Shown: positions 8,859-17,826, counted from the first letter of the stretch. The stretch: 64,000 bases of DNA from Micromonospora inositola (GCF_900090285.1 NZ_LT607754.1:2852001-2916000); one strand, 5' to 3'. Numbers and translations: made by a program. Notes: generated by a model not told the origin, from the sequence alone.

Positions 8859-9505
8859 TGCCTCCGGCGCAGGTCCTGCCCTTCGACGAGTTGGCCGCCC
8901 GGGCGCGGGTCCTCGCCGACGCCGGTCCGCGGCAGCTGCTCGGCATCACGGGCGCGCCCGGGGCGGGCAAGTCCACGTTGGCCGAGCGGCTCGTCGCGGC
9001 CGTCGGGCCGGCCGCCCGGCTGGTGCCGATGGACGGCTTCCACCTCGCCCAGTCCGAGCTGGCCCGGCTCGGCCGGCAGGAGCGCAAGGGGGCACCGGAC
9101 ACCTTCGACGCCAACGGCTTCGTCTCGGTGCTGCGCCGGCTGCGGCGGCTGGAGCCGACCTCGGTCTGGGCGCCGGCGTTCCGTCGGGATCTGGAGGAGC
9201 CCGTCGCCGGGGCGATCGAGGTGCCGCCCGAGGTCCGGCTGGTGGTGACCGAGGGGAACTACCTCCTGGTGCAGGACGAGCCGTGGGAGGAGGTCCGGAC
9301 CCTGCTGCACGAGATCTGGTTCCTCGATCTCGACGCCGAGCTGCGGCTGCGCCGGCTCACCGCCCGGCACGAGGCGTACGGGAAGTCGCCGGAGCAGGCC
9401 CGGGCCTGGGCGCTCGGCAGCGACGAGGCCAACGCCGCCCTGGTCTCCGGCAACGCCGGCCGCGCCGACCTGGTGGTACGCCTGGCCGAGCCCCCGCCTG
9501 GGTGA
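8858..9505 (+). CDS. P-loop nucleoside/nucleotide kinase (uridine kinase-like, YggC/fructose-kinase group)
   Basis: A 215-residue P-loop kinase. Walker A is GAPGAGKST (about residues 30-38). PMDGFHLA is the substrate aspartate motif shared with uridine kinase and phosphoribulokinase. VTEGNYLL is the second acidic motif, and RHEAYGKSPEQA resembles the lid. This motif set is typical of proteins annotated as nucleoside/nucleotide kinase family (YggC/FrcK-like). The phosphate acceptor is unknown. It is coupled to the SIMPL gene by a TGATG overlap. Confidence 0.82.
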   Translation: MPPAQVLPFDELAARARVLADAGPRQLLGITGAPGAGKSTLAERLVAAVGPAARLVPMDGFHLAQSELARLGRQERKGAPDTFDANGFVSVLRRLRRLEPTSVWAPAFRRDLEEPVAGAIEVPPEVRLVVTEGNYLLVQDEPWEEVRTLLHEIWFLDLDAELRLRRLTARHEAYGKSPEQARAWALGSDEANAALVSGNAGRADLVVRLAEPPPG

Positions 9506-9545
9506 CGGCACCGCACGGCGGAGCAGTTTCGGCAGTTGGCTGCGG

Positions 9546-10103
9546 TCAGGCGAGTTCGCGTACCACCCGGGCGGGGTTACCGACCGCGACCACATTGGCC
9601 GGGAGGTCCTTCGTCACGACGGCCCCCGCGCCGACCACGGTGTTCTCGCCGATGGTGACCCCGGCGAGCACGATGACCCCGCCCCCGAGCCAGACGTTGT
9701 CCCCGATGGTGATCGGCTTCGCCGCCTCCCACTTGGCCCGGCGCGGCTCCGCCTCGATCGGGTGGGTCGCGGTGAGGAGTTGGACGTTCGGTCCGATCTG
9801 GACGTCGGCGCCGATGGCGATCCGGGCGACGTCGAGGAAGATGGCGTTGAAGTTGACGAAGCTGCGCGGGCCGATGTGGGTCTGCCAGCCGTAGTCGCAG
9901 TGGAAGGGTGGCCGCACCCAGGTGTCCTCGCCGAGCGAGCCGAGCAGTTCCCGCAGCGCCGCGAGCCGACCCTCTGGGTCCTCGGCGGAGCTGGTGTTGA
10001 AGCGTTCGGTCAGCCGGGCAGCGCGGTCCAGGTCGGCGGTGATCTCGGGGTCGTCGGCGATGTACGCCTCGCCGGCGAGCATGCGTTGCCTCATGGAGTT
10101 CAC
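9546..10103 (-). CDS. Sugar O-acetyltransferase (maltose/galactoside acetyltransferase, NodL-like)
   Basis: A 185-residue left-handed beta-helix acetyltransferase. The N-terminal MRQRMLAGEAYIADDPEI is the Mac domain typical of maltose O-acetyltransferases. The hexapeptide repeats follow (ITIGDNVWLGGGVIVLAGVTIG), with the catalytic histidine in LLTATHPIEAE. GTG 10103 was chosen because CATGAT lies 6 nt upstream on the minus strand (leaderless pattern). ATG 10094 is equally compatible with the homology. It ends 40 bp from the kinase stop, in convergent orientation. The in vivo sugar is unknown. Confidence 0.87.
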   Translation of the reverse strand: MNSMRQRMLAGEAYIADDPEITADLDRAARLTERFNTSSAEDPEGRLAALRELLGSLGEDTWVRPPFHCDYGWQTHIGPRSFVNFNAIFLDVARIAIGADVQIGPNVQLLTATHPIEAEPRRAKWEAAKPITIGDNVWLGGGVIVLAGVTIGENTVVGAGAVVTKDLPANVVAVGNPARVVRELA

Positions 10104-10211
10104 CGGGCGATCATGCCGGGCCGACCCGCGATGTTGTGCCCGGACGGTCATCTTGGTGACTTCCGCGACCGGGGTCGGGGTGGTTCGCCCCGGCCCCGGC
10201 TCCGGCTGCCG

Positions 10212-11171
10212 TCAGTCGTTGGCGTGCAGGGCCGCGTTCAGTTCGATGCCCCGGCCGCTGCGCTGCTTCGCCTCCAGCGCCCCGGTGACCGAGTTGCGCC
10301 AGAAGAGCAGCCCGTCCACGCCGGAGAGCTCGCGGGCCTTGACCACCCGGCCGTCCGGCAGGGTGATCTTCGAGCCGGCGGTGACGTAGCAGCCGGCCTC
10401 GACCACGCAGTCGTCGCCGAGCGAGATGCCGATGCCGGCGTTCGCGCCGACCAGGCTCCGCTCGCCGATGCGCACCTTTTCGGTGCCGCCGCCGGAGAGG
10501 GTGCCCATGATCGAGGCCCCGGCTCCGATGTCCGAGCCGTCGCCGACCACCACGCCCTGCACGATCCGCCCCTCGACCATGGAGGTGCCCAGCGTGCCGG
10601 CGTTGAAGTTGCAGAAGCCCTCGTGCATGACGGTGGTGCCGGCGGCCAGGTGCGCGCCGAGCCGGACCCGGTCCGCGTCGGCGATCCGCACCCCGGAAGG
10701 CACCACGTAGTCGGTCATCCGCGGGAACTTGTCCACCCCGTACACCGCCAGGTGGCGGCCGGCGGCCCGCTCGATGACGCGCAGTTCGTCGACCCGCTCC
10801 GGCGGGCACGGCCCGGCCGAGGTCCAGGCCACGTTGGCCAGCTTGCCGAAGATGCCGCCGAGGTTGAGCTCGTTGGGCCGCACCAGGCGGTGGGAGAGCA
10901 GGTGCAACCGGAGGTACGCGTCGGCGGTGTCCTTGATCGGGTCGTCCAGCGAGCCGATCACCGTCACCACCTGGACCGTACGCAGACCGGGCAGCGCCCG
11001 CTCGCCGACCGCTTCCGGCGGCAGGTCCAGCACGTCGGCCTGGTCCTCCCCGGCGACCAGCGGCAACTCGCCGAGGCCCAGCTTGCCGGTCGGGTACCAG
11101 GTGTCCAGCACCTGATCTTCAGCGGTCACGGTGGCGAGGCCGATGCCCCAGGCAGACTGTGCGTTGGTCAC
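10212..11171 (-). CDS. dapD: 2,3,4,5-tetrahydropyridine-2,6-dicarboxylate N-succinyltransferase
   Basis: DapD transfers succinyl from succinyl-CoA to tetrahydrodipicolinate, the entry step of the succinylase branch of lysine/DAP synthesis. The 319-residue protein has the actinobacterial-type N-terminal domain (to about 110) and a left-handed beta-helix C-terminus with [28 protein letters not shown] and [20 protein letters not shown] 11171 is preceded on the minus strand by TACCGT and 7 nt. The gene diverges from dapE, with only 24 bp between the two start codons, and both -10 boxes overlap in one palindrome. Confidence 0.94.
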   Translation of the reverse strand: MTNAQSAWGIGLATVTAEDQVLDTWYPTGKLGLGELPLVAGEDQADVLDLPPEAVGERALPGLRTVQVVTVIGSLDDPIKDTADAYLRLHLLSHRLVRPNELNLGGIFGKLANVAWTSAGPCPPERVDELRVIERAAGRHLAVYGVDKFPRMTDYVVPSGVRIADADRVRLGAHLAAGTTVMHEGFCNFNAGTLGTSMVEGRIVQGVVVGDGSDIGAGASIMGTLSGGGTEKVRIGERSLVGANAGIGISLGDDCVVEAGCYVTAGSKITLPDGRVVKARELSGVDGLLFWRNSVTGALEAKQRSGRGIELNAALHAND

Positions 11172-11178
11172 GATTTTG

Positions 11179-11188
11179 ACGGTACCGT
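11179..11188. promoter_or_regulatory. Shared palindromic -10 region of divergent dapD and dapE
   Basis: ACGGTACCGT at 11179-11188 is a perfect 10-bp palindrome. Read rightward it gives TACCGT (11183-11188), 7 nt before the dapE ATG. Read leftward it gives TACCGT (11184-11179), 7 nt before the dapD GTG. Both genes therefore look leaderless and share the two central bases of their -10 elements. RNA polymerase could not open both promoters at once. Confidence 0.7.
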
Positions 11189-11195
11189 GCCCAGC

Positions 11196-12269
11196 ATGGA
11201 GAACCCGTTGACCCCCGAGGTCTTGGCTGATCCGGTGGCGCTCACCCGTGCCCTGGTCGACATAGAGTCCGTCTCCCTCAACGAGAAGGCGATAGCCGAC
11301 TGCGTCGAGGAGGTGCTGCGGGGCGTGCCGCACCTGACCACGTTCCGGCACGGCAACACGGTGATGGCGCGTACCGACCTGGGCCGGGCGCAGCGAGTGG
11401 TGCTCGCCGGCCACCTGGACACCGTCCCGCTCAACGACAACTTCCCGTCCACCATGCGCGGCGACCTGATGTACGGCTGCGGCACCTCCGACATGAAGTC
11501 CGGGGTGGCGTTCGCGCTGCACCTGGCGGTGGCCCTGCCCGAACCGCGCTACGACGTGACGTACTTCTTCTACGAGGCCGAGGAGATCGAGTCGAAGTAC
11601 AACGGCCTGACCCTGGTCTCCGAGGCGCACCCGGAGTGGCTGCAGGCGGACTTCGCGGTGCTGCTCGAGCCGACGTACGGGATCGTCGAGGCCGGCTGCC
11701 AGGGCACCATGCGGGCGATCGTCACCACGCACGGCGAGCGGGCTCACGCGGCCCGGTCCTGGCACGGGGTGAACGCCATCCACGGGGCGGGCGAGGTGCT
11801 GGACCGGCTGCGGTCGTACGAGGCGCGGCGGGTCACCATCGACGGCTGCGACTACCGCGAGGGCCTGAACGCGGTCCGGATCACCGGCGGGGTGGCCGGC
11901 AACGTCATCCCGGACCGGTGCGAAATCGAGATCAACTACCGGTACGCCCCGGACCGCGACCCGGCGGCCGCCGAGGCGCACCTGCGGGAGGTCTTCGCCG
12001 GCTTCGACCTCGAGGTGACGGACGCGGCGGCGGGCGCGGCCCCCGGCCTGGACGCGCCGCCGGCGCAGGAGTTCCTGGCGGCGGTGGGCGCGGCCCCGAT
12101 CGGCAAGCTGGGCTGGACGGACGTGGCCCGGTTCGCGGCGATGGGGATCCCGGCGCTGAACTTCGGTCCCGGCGACCCGAACCTGGCCCACCACAAGGAC
12201 GAGCACGTCGAGCTCACCAAGATCCGCGACGGGGCGGCCACCCTGCACCGCTGGCTGGCCCCCGCCTGA
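11196..12269 (+). CDS. dapE: Succinyl-diaminopimelate desuccinylase
   Basis: DapE hydrolyses N-succinyl-LL-DAP to LL-DAP and succinate. The 357-residue protein is an M20 family di-zinc hydrolase. Its zinc and catalytic motifs are AGHLDTVP (His and Asp), [21 protein letters not shown] (catalytic Glu), VLLEPTYG and, near the C-terminus, [15 protein letters not shown] (last His ligand). The dimerisation domain runs from about residue 175 to 290. ATG 11196 follows TACCGT by 7 nt, so the mRNA is probably leaderless. With dapC and dapD it completes three consecutive DAP steps within 6.3 kb. Confidence 0.94.
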   Translation: MENPLTPEVLADPVALTRALVDIESVSLNEKAIADCVEEVLRGVPHLTTFRHGNTVMARTDLGRAQRVVLAGHLDTVPLNDNFPSTMRGDLMYGCGTSDMKSGVAFALHLAVALPEPRYDVTYFFYEAEEIESKYNGLTLVSEAHPEWLQADFAVLLEPTYGIVEAGCQGTMRAIVTTHGERAHAARSWHGVNAIHGAGEVLDRLRSYEARRVTIDGCDYREGLNAVRITGGVAGNVIPDRCEIEINYRYAPDRDPAAAEAHLREVFAGFDLEVTDAAAGAAPGLDAPPAQEFLAAVGAAPIGKLGWTDVARFAAMGIPALNFGPGDPNLAHHKDEHVELTKIRDGAATLHRWLAPA

Positions 12270-12294
12270 CCGCCGGCCGGACCGCCCCGGAAGC

Positions 12295-12349
12295 GATCAA
12301 GAGGTTTGCGTCACCCGGACCGGGATCCGGTGACGCAAACCTCTTGATC
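12295..12349. repeat. 55-nt GATC-bounded palindrome, copy 1
   Basis: A perfect 21-bp inverted repeat: the arm 12295-12315 starts GATCAAGAGG and its exact reverse complement is 12329-12349, with a 13-nt loop. It lies 25 bp after the dapE stop and before the convergent small gene, so it can act as a strong bidirectional terminator. It has the same total length (55 nt) and GATC ends as the element at 14110-14164, but different arm sequences. Confidence 0.85.
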
Positions 12350-12365
12350 AACGCTGGTCGACCGG

Positions 12366-12533
12366 TCAGCCGGCCGGGGTGAGGGACTGGTCCGCGGTGG
12401 GGCGGGACTCGGTCGGGTCACCGGTGAGGTCGTGGGCTTCCAACTGCCGGGCGCGGCGGCGCTCGGCCACCACGTCCCGGATCCGCCGCTGCATCTGTCG
12501 CCGGATCCGGATCATCTCGCTGTTGCTGATCAC
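12366..12533 (-). CDS. Small basic hypothetical protein (55 aa)
   Basis: A 55-residue protein whose first 35 residues are strongly helical and basic (EMIRIRRQMQRRIRDVV) followed by a flexible tail. I chose the GTG start at 12533 because GGAGGAG lies 6-7 nt upstream on the minus strand and the coding bias stops there. A longer ORF to 12656 is unsupported. It lies between dapE and a divergent LOG-family gene. I recognise no family, and the function is unknown. Confidence 0.6.
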   Translation of the reverse strand: MISNSEMIRIRRQMQRRIRDVVAERRRARQLEAHDLTGDPTESRPTADQSLTPAG

Positions 12534-12688
12534 GCTTGCTCCTCCCCCGAAGGCGCGCGCCGGGGCATACCCGGTATGTGAATAGTAAGACGTACGAGCG
12601 ACCGAATTAGTTGCCCAAGATCCCGAACTATTTCCCCGGCTCGCCGGCCCGCACACCCGGCCGCCCCGGCTCCACTACGGTGGCTCCC

Positions 12689-13543
12689 ATGAGCCAGAGC
12701 AACGGGCGGCAGCAGCCCGGCCCGGACCGGGGACGGGAGCGGCACCGGGGCGCCGTCACGCTGCGCCGTGGCGCCATCCCGACCAGCACCGCGGACCAGC
12801 GGCTGCTCGACTCCCGGGGGCGCGGCGACTGGAAGACCAAGGACGCCTGGCGGGCGCTGCGCATCCTTTCAGAGTTCGTCGAGGGCTTCGACACCCTGGC
12901 CGACCTGCCGCCCGCGGTCAGCGTCTTCGGCTCGGCCCGCAGCATGCCGGAGAGCCCGGAGTGCCGGATGGCCGAGGAACTGGGCGGCGCCCTGGCCCGG
13001 GCCGGGTACGCGGTGATCACCGGCGGCGGCCCGGGCGTGATGGAGGCGGCCAACCGCGGGGCCAGCGAGGCGGGCGGCCTCTCCGTCGGGCTCGGCATCG
13101 AGCTCCCGTTCGAGCAGGGGCTCAACGACTGGGTCGACCTCGCCATCGACTTCCGCTACTTCTTCGCCCGCAAGACCATGTTCGTCAAGTACGCGCAGGC
13201 GTTCGTCGTGCTGCCCGGAGGCTTCGGCACCATGGACGAGCTGTTCGAGGCGCTCACGCTGGTGCAGACCGGCAAGGTCACCCGCTTCCCGGTGGTGCTG
13301 ATGGGCGTGGACTACTGGCGCGGGCTGCTCGACTGGCTGCGCGACAGCATGGCCGCCGAGGGCAAGATCGGGCCGTCCGACCTGGAGCTGATCTGCCTCA
13401 CCGACGACGTCGACGCGGCGGTCCGGCACATCGTGGAGGCCGAGGCGGTGCTCTCCGCCGAGCAGGAGGCGATCCGCGCGGAGTCGGTCGCCCGGACCGA
13501 GGCGGACCAGCGGGCCGCCGCCGACGAGGGCGGGAAGGGCTGA
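12689..13543 (+). CDS. LOG family protein (TIGR00730-type Rossmann fold), longer paralog
   Basis: The 284-residue protein has the lysine decarboxylase-like/LOG Rossmann fold. GGGPGVMEAAN and LPGGFGTMDELFE are the nucleotide-binding signature motifs of cytokinin riboside 5'-monophosphate phosphoribohydrolases. The first 60 residues are a charged extension absent from minimal LOG proteins, and a 30-residue acidic-alanine tail follows. TACGGT (12676-12681) lies 7 nt before ATG 12689 (leaderless). A second, shorter LOG protein follows after 4 bp, so the two paralogs form an operon. Bacterial LOG enzymes release the base from AMP-type nucleotides. The in vivo substrate is unknown. Confidence 0.85.
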   Translation: MSQSNGRQQPGPDRGRERHRGAVTLRRGAIPTSTADQRLLDSRGRGDWKTKDAWRALRILSEFVEGFDTLADLPPAVSVFGSARSMPESPECRMAEELGGALARAGYAVITGGGPGVMEAANRGASEAGGLSVGLGIELPFEQGLNDWVDLAIDFRYFFARKTMFVKYAQAFVVLPGGFGTMDELFEALTLVQTGKVTRFPVVLMGVDYWRGLLDWLRDSMAAEGKIGPSDLELICLTDDVDAAVRHIVEAEAVLSAEQEAIRAESVARTEADQRAAADEGGKG

Positions 13544-13547
13544 CCGG

Positions 13548-14093
13548 GTGGCTGCGATCTGCGTGTTCTGCGCGTCCTCCCGCACCCTCGACCGGCGCTG
13601 GCTGGACCTCGCGGCCGAGACCGGCGCGGAGCTGGCCCGGCGCGGACACACCCTGGTCAGCGGCGGTGGCTGCGTCGGGATGATGGGTGCGCTGGCGGAC
13701 GGGGCGCGGGCCGCCGGCGGGCCGACCCTCGGCGTCATCCCCCAGGCCCTGGTCGACCTGGAGGTCGCCGACCTGGCCTCCGACGAGCTGCTGGTCACCG
13801 ACGGGATGGCCAGCCGCAAGACGCTGATGATCGACAAGTCGGACGCCTTCATCACCCTGCCGGGCGGTCTCGGCACCCTCGACGAGCTGTTCGAGGTGTG
13901 GACCACCGCGACGCTGGCCATGCACGCCAAGCCGATGGTGCTGGTCGACGCCGACGGCTTCTACCGCCCACTGGTCGACTGGCTGAACGCCCTGGCGGAG
14001 CAGCACTTCCTCAAGCCCGCCGGCCTCCACCTTCTCACGGTGGTCTCCACCGTCCCCGAAGCCCTGGACGCCCTCGAATCCCGCCTCACCTGA
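13548..14093 (+). CDS. LOG family protein (TIGR00730-type), shorter paralog
   Basis: The 181-residue protein is the minimal LOG fold. It starts with ICVFCASSRTL and has SGGGCVGMMGALAD, then DGMASRKTLMIDKSDAFITL and PGGLGTLDELFE. The usual Arg-Lys pair for the phosphate (ASRK) and the acidic residue of DEL are present. It begins 4 bp after the longer paralog and is presumably co-translated. Two tandem LOG paralogs suggest heteromer formation or different nucleotide preferences, but this is inference. Confidence 0.88.
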   Translation: MAAICVFCASSRTLDRRWLDLAAETGAELARRGHTLVSGGGCVGMMGALADGARAAGGPTLGVIPQALVDLEVADLASDELLVTDGMASRKTLMIDKSDAFITLPGGLGTLDELFEVWTTATLAMHAKPMVLVDADGFYRPLVDWLNALAEQHFLKPAGLHLLTVVSTVPEALDALESRLT

Positions 14094-14109
14094 CGCCCGC
14101 CGCCCCCTC

Positions 14110-14164
14110 GATCATGAAGTTGTTGTCGTCGATGTCGGCGTGTCGGGGTGACAACTTCATGATC
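14110..14164. repeat. 55-nt GATC-bounded palindrome, copy 2
   Basis: GATCATGAAGTTGT at 14110-14123 pairs with ACAACTTCATGATC at 14151-14164. The inner loop holds GTCGGCGTGTCGGGG-like sequence. It begins 17 bp after the stop of the second LOG gene and ends 70 bp before the AdnA-type gene. The copy at 32605-32659 matches its reverse complement without gaps at about 39 of 55 positions. Confidence 0.85.
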
Positions 14165-14234
14165 AACGTGAGCTGGGGGGCGAGGGTGAGGTGGTGGCGC
14201 GGGAGGTGTCGTACGGGCGTGGTGGGATGAGCTG

Positions 14235-17200
14235 ATGCAGGCGTACCGGCTGGTGCGTCGGCCTGCTGCGGCGGCCCCGGTTGGCGGGCGGTCCGGCGGG
14301 GCGGGGCGGGGGGACGGTCGGTCCGGAGGGACGACCGCGGCGGCTCGCCGGCCCGAGGGGCCGGCGGGCGATGACGCGTACCCCGCGACCCGGCTGGCCG
14401 ACCCGGTGCAGGCCGAGGTGATGGCGCACACCGACGGGCCGATGCTCGTCGTCGGCGGTCCGGGCACCGGCAAGACCAGCACCCTGAGCGAGGCGGTCGC
14501 CGCCCGGGTCGCCGAGGGGGTCGACCCGGAGCGCATCCTGGTGCTCACCTTCGGCCGGCGGGGCGCGACCGACCTGCGCCACCGGATCGAGGCGCGGATC
14601 GCCGGGGACGGGCACCGGGTGGTCCGCGAGCCGCTGGTGCGGACCTTTCCGGCCTACGCCTTCGGCCTGCTCCGCCGGGCCGCCGCCGAGCGGGGCGAGC
14701 CGTCGCCCCGGCTGCTCACCGGCCCCGAGCAGGATCTGATCATCCGCGAGCTGCTCGACGTGGTCGGTGAGGAGCCGGAGGACGACCCGGTCGGCTGGCC
14801 GGAGGACCTGCGCCCCGCCCTGCGCACCCGGGCATTCGCCGCCCAGCTCCGCGACCTGCTGATGCGCGCCGCGGAGCGCGGCGTCGGCCCGGCCGAGCTG
14901 GCCCGGCTGGGGGAGAAGCTGGGGCGCGCCGACTGGCCGGCCGCCGCGCGCTTCCTCCGGGAGTACGTGGCCGTCCTCGCCCTGCGCGACGTGAGCAACC
15001 GTGGCTCGATCGCGTACGACCCGGCCGAGCTGGTCCGGGCGGCCACCGGGATGCTGCTGGACGACCCGGAGCTGCTGGCGGCCGAGCGTCGCCGGCTCGC
15101 CCACATCTACGTCGACGAGCTGGCCGACACCGACCCCGCCCAGCTCGACCTGCTCGCCGTGATCGCCGGCGGCGGCAAGTCCCTGGTCGCGTTCGCCGAC
15201 CCCGATTCGTCCACGTACGCCTTCCGCGGCGCCGACCCGGCCGGGGTGACCACCTTCCCGCACCGGTTCCGCACCGCCTCCGGGGCGCCGGCCGCCCAGG
15301 TCCTGCTCACCACCTCGTACCGGGCCGGCCCCGGGCTGCTGGCGGCGACCGCCCGGCTGGCCCGCCGGCTGCGCGGCCCGGCGGCGCACCGGAAGCTCCG
15401 CCCGCTGCCCGACGCACCGCCCGGCTCGGTCGAGGTCCGCACCTTCCGCTCGGCCACCAGCGAGTCGGCCTGGCTGGCGCACGCCCTGCGCGAGGCCCAC
15501 CTGCTCGACGGGGTGCCCTGGTCCCGGATGGCGGTGCTGGTCCGCTCGACCGGCCGACAGTTGCCGTCGCTCCGCCGCGCCCTGCACACCGCCGGCGTGC
15601 CGACCGTCGTGCACGGCGAGGACCTGCCGCTGCACCTGCAACCCGGGGTGGCGCCGCTGCTGCTCCTGCTCCGCTGCGCGCTGGAACCCGACCGGCTGGA
15701 CGAGGAGGCCGCGGTCGCCCTGCTGCACTCGCCGCTCGGCGGCGCCGACCCGCTCGCCGAGCGGCGGCTCCGCCAGGGGCTGCGCGCGCTCGCGCTGGCC
15801 GGCGGCGACCGGCGGCCCTCCGGCGAGCTGATCGTGGAGGCGCTGCGCGACCCGGTCGAGCTGGCCGCGATCGACCGGCGCTGGGCGGTCCCCGCCCAGG
15901 CGGTGGCGGCCCTGCTGGAGACCGCCCGGCGGGCCGCGGCCGCCCCCGGCGCCACCGCGGAGGAGGTGCTCTGGGCGGTCTGGCGGGACAGCGGCCTGGC
16001 CGAACGCTGGGCCGGGGCGATCACCCGGGGGCGGGCCGCCACCGGGGAGCACGAGACCGCCTCGCGCTGGCGGGCCGAGGCGGCCGACCGGGACCTCGAC
16101 GCGGTGCTGGTGCTCTTCGACGCGGCGGCCCGGTTCACCGACCGGCTGCCCGGCGCGCGTACCGAGGTCTTCCTCGACCACGTGGTCGGGCAGGACCTGC
16201 CCGCCGACACCCTGGCCGCCAGCGCCGACCGGGGCGACGCGGTCCGGCTGCTCACCGCGCACGCCGCGAAGGGGCTGGAGTGGGATCTGGTCGCGGTCGC
16301 CGGCGTGCAGGAGGGCGTCTGGCCTGACCTGCGGCTGCGCGGCAGCCTGCTCGGCTCCGAGCGGCTGGTCGACGTGCTGGCCGGCCGGGCGGACGGCGCC
16401 GGCACCCGGGCCAGCCTGGTCGGGCAGACCTCGGCGCTGCTGGACGAGGAGCGCCGGCTCTTCCACGTCGCGGTCAGCCGGGCCCGGCGCCGGCTGCTGG
16501 TCACCGCGGTCGCCTCGGCGGCGGTGGGCGGCGACGACCACGAGGAGCAGCCCAGCCGCTTCCTGCACGAGCTGGGCGCCACCGAGCCGCCCGCGACCGG
16601 CGGCGGACCGACGCCGCCCGACCCGAAGCCTGCCGGGCCGACACCCGCCGGACCCGGGGGCACCCGGCCCGGTGCCGGCGGCCGCCCAGGTGACGGCGCG
16701 GCGCTGACCGTAGAGGGCGAGCAGCACGACGACGGCGAGGCCGATCGGCCCGGCGCGCTGCCGGTCACCCTCCCGCCGCGCGGGCTCACCCTGTCGGCGC
16801 TGGTGGCGGAGCTGCGTACCGCGGTCACCGACCCGGCGGCGCCGCCCGCCCGGCGGCGCGTGGCGGCGGCCGAGCTGGCCCGGCTGGCCGCCGCCGGGGT
16901 CCCCGGCGCGCACCCCGACGACTGGTGGGGGCTGCGCGGCCTCTCCGACGACCGGCCCCTGGTGGACGACGGCGAGCCGGTCCGGGTCACCCCGTCGGCC
17001 ATGGAGAGCGCGCTGCGGTGCAGCCTGCGCTGGCTGCTGGAACGGCACGGCGGCAGCGGGCCGGCCAGTGCCGCGCAGGGGGTGGGCAACCTGGTGCACG
17101 CCGCGGCGATGCTCGCCGAGGACGCCAGCGCCGACCGCACCGCGCTGCTGGAGTACGTGGCCGCCCGCTTCGACGCGATCGAGCTCGCCGCCCGCTGGAT

Positions 17201-17789
17201 GGTCGGCCCGGAACGGGCCCGCGCCGAGGCGATGGTGGACAAGCTGCTTCGCTGGCTGGCCGGCAACCCGCGCCGGCTGCTCGCCATCGAGCACGAGTTC
17301 GCCGTCCGCCTCGACGACCCGCAGCGGCCCGTCCAGCTGACCGGCCGGGTGGACCGGCTGGAGGTCGACGCCGACGGTCGGCTCGTGGTGATCGACCTGA
17401 AGACCGGCAAGTCCACCGCGGTCACCGAGCGCGAGGTGGCCGAGCACCCGCAGCTCGGGGCGTACCAGGCGGCGGTGGAGGCGGGGGCGTTCGCCGAGTT
17501 CGGCGAGGAGTCCGGCGGGGCGGCACTGGTGCAGCTCGGCACGTCCGCGAAGGACGCCAAGGAGCAGGCGCAGGCAGCGGCCGGGGAGGGCCCGGAGGCC
17601 GGCTGGGCGACCGCGCTGGTCCGGCGCACCGCCGATACGATGGCCGCCGCCACCTTCGCCGCGGTCGCCAACTCGAAGTGCCGGGTCTGCCCGGTGCGCA
17701 CGAGCTGCCCGGTGTCCGGGCAGGGACGCCAGGTCGTCGAACCGCCGACCATCCGAGTCGTCCGGAGCACCCGTGAGCGCGAGGAGTGA
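14235..17789 (+). CDS. AdnA-like UvrD-family helicase/PD-(D/E)XK nuclease subunit
   Basis: The 1184-residue protein is an SF1A helicase fused to a C-terminal RecB-type nuclease, the architecture of the mycobacterial AdnAB DNA end-resection machine. Walker A is GGPGTGKTS at about residues 74-82. Motif II reads VDELADTD, without the usual glutamine after DE. Motif V contains HAAKGLEWD. A proline/glycine-rich linker spans about 790-840. The nuclease has VVIDLKTGKS at about 1050, and four cysteines (C929, C1149, C1152, C1158) are placed as in the iron-sulfur clamp of AddB/AdnA nucleases. Its REREE end and stop codon lie inside a repeated junction element. AdnA rather than AdnB is inferred from gene order. 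Confidence 0.85.
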   Translation: MQAYRLVRRPAAAAPVGGRSGGAGRGDGRSGGTTAAARRPEGPAGDDAYPATRLADPVQAEVMAHTDGPMLVVGGPGTGKTSTLSEAVAARVAEGVDPERILVLTFGRRGATDLRHRIEARIAGDGHRVVREPLVRTFPAYAFGLLRRAAAERGEPSPRLLTGPEQDLIIRELLDVVGEEPEDDPVGWPEDLRPALRTRAFAAQLRDLLMRAAERGVGPAELARLGEKLGRADWPAAARFLREYVAVLALRDVSNRGSIAYDPAELVRAATGMLLDDPELLAAERRRLAHIYVDELADTDPAQLDLLAVIAGGGKSLVAFADPDSSTYAFRGADPAGVTTFPHRFRTASGAPAAQVLLTTSYRAGPGLLAATARLARRLRGPAAHRKLRPLPDAPPGSVEVRTFRSATSESAWLAHALREAHLLDGVPWSRMAVLVRSTGRQLPSLRRALHTAGVPTVVHGEDLPLHLQPGVAPLLLLLRCALEPDRLDEEAAVALLHSPLGGADPLAERRLRQGLRALALAGGDRRPSGELIVEALRDPVELAAIDRRWAVPAQAVAALLETARRAAAAPGATAEEVLWAVWRDSGLAERWAGAITRGRAATGEHETASRWRAEAADRDLDAVLVLFDAAARFTDRLPGARTEVFLDHVVGQDLPADTLAASADRGDAVRLLTAHAAKGLEWDLVAVAGVQEGVWPDLRLRGSLLGSERLVDVLAGRADGAGTRASLVGQTSALLDEERRLFHVAVSRARRRLLVTAVASAAVGGDDHEEQPSRFLHELGATEPPATGGGPTPPDPKPAGPTPAGPGGTRPGAGGRPGDGAALTVEGEQHDDGEADRPGALPVTLPPRGLTLSALVAELRTAVTDPAAPPARRRVAAAELARLAAAGVPGAHPDDWWGLRGLSDDRPLVDDGEPVRVTPSAMESALRCSLRWLLERHGGSGPASAAQGVGNLVHAAAMLAEDASADRTALLEYVAARFDAIELAARWMVGPERARAEAMVDKLLRWLAGNPRRLLAIEHEFAVRLDDPQRPVQLTGRVDRLEVDADGRLVVIDLKTGKSTAVTEREVAEHPQLGAYQAAVEAGAFAEFGEESGGAALVQLGTSAKDAKEQAQAAAGEGPEAGWATALVRRTADTMAAATFAAVANSKCRVCPVRTSCPVSGQGRQVVEPPTIRVVRSTREREE

Positions 17790-17823
17790 GCTTGCGAGCC
17801 CCGCAGTCGCGAACGAAGAGGGT
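17773..17823 (+). repeat. Repeated gene-junction element, copy A
   Basis: The sequence GTGAGCGCGAGGAGTGAGC, then TTGCGAGCCCCGCAGTCGCG, then AACGAAGAGGGT recurs with few changes at 28147-28203. Copy A includes the stop codon of the AdnA-like gene and supplies the ribosome site (GAAGAGGG) for the next gene. TTGCGA and TCGCGAA can form a small hairpin. Confidence 0.75.
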
Positions 17824-17826
17824 GCC

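Noticed and set aside
9762..11195. A long N-terminal extension of dapE in the same frame
   Set aside because: It runs antisense through the acetyltransferase and dapD genes. The DapE family starts at ATG 11196, next to a good -10 box.
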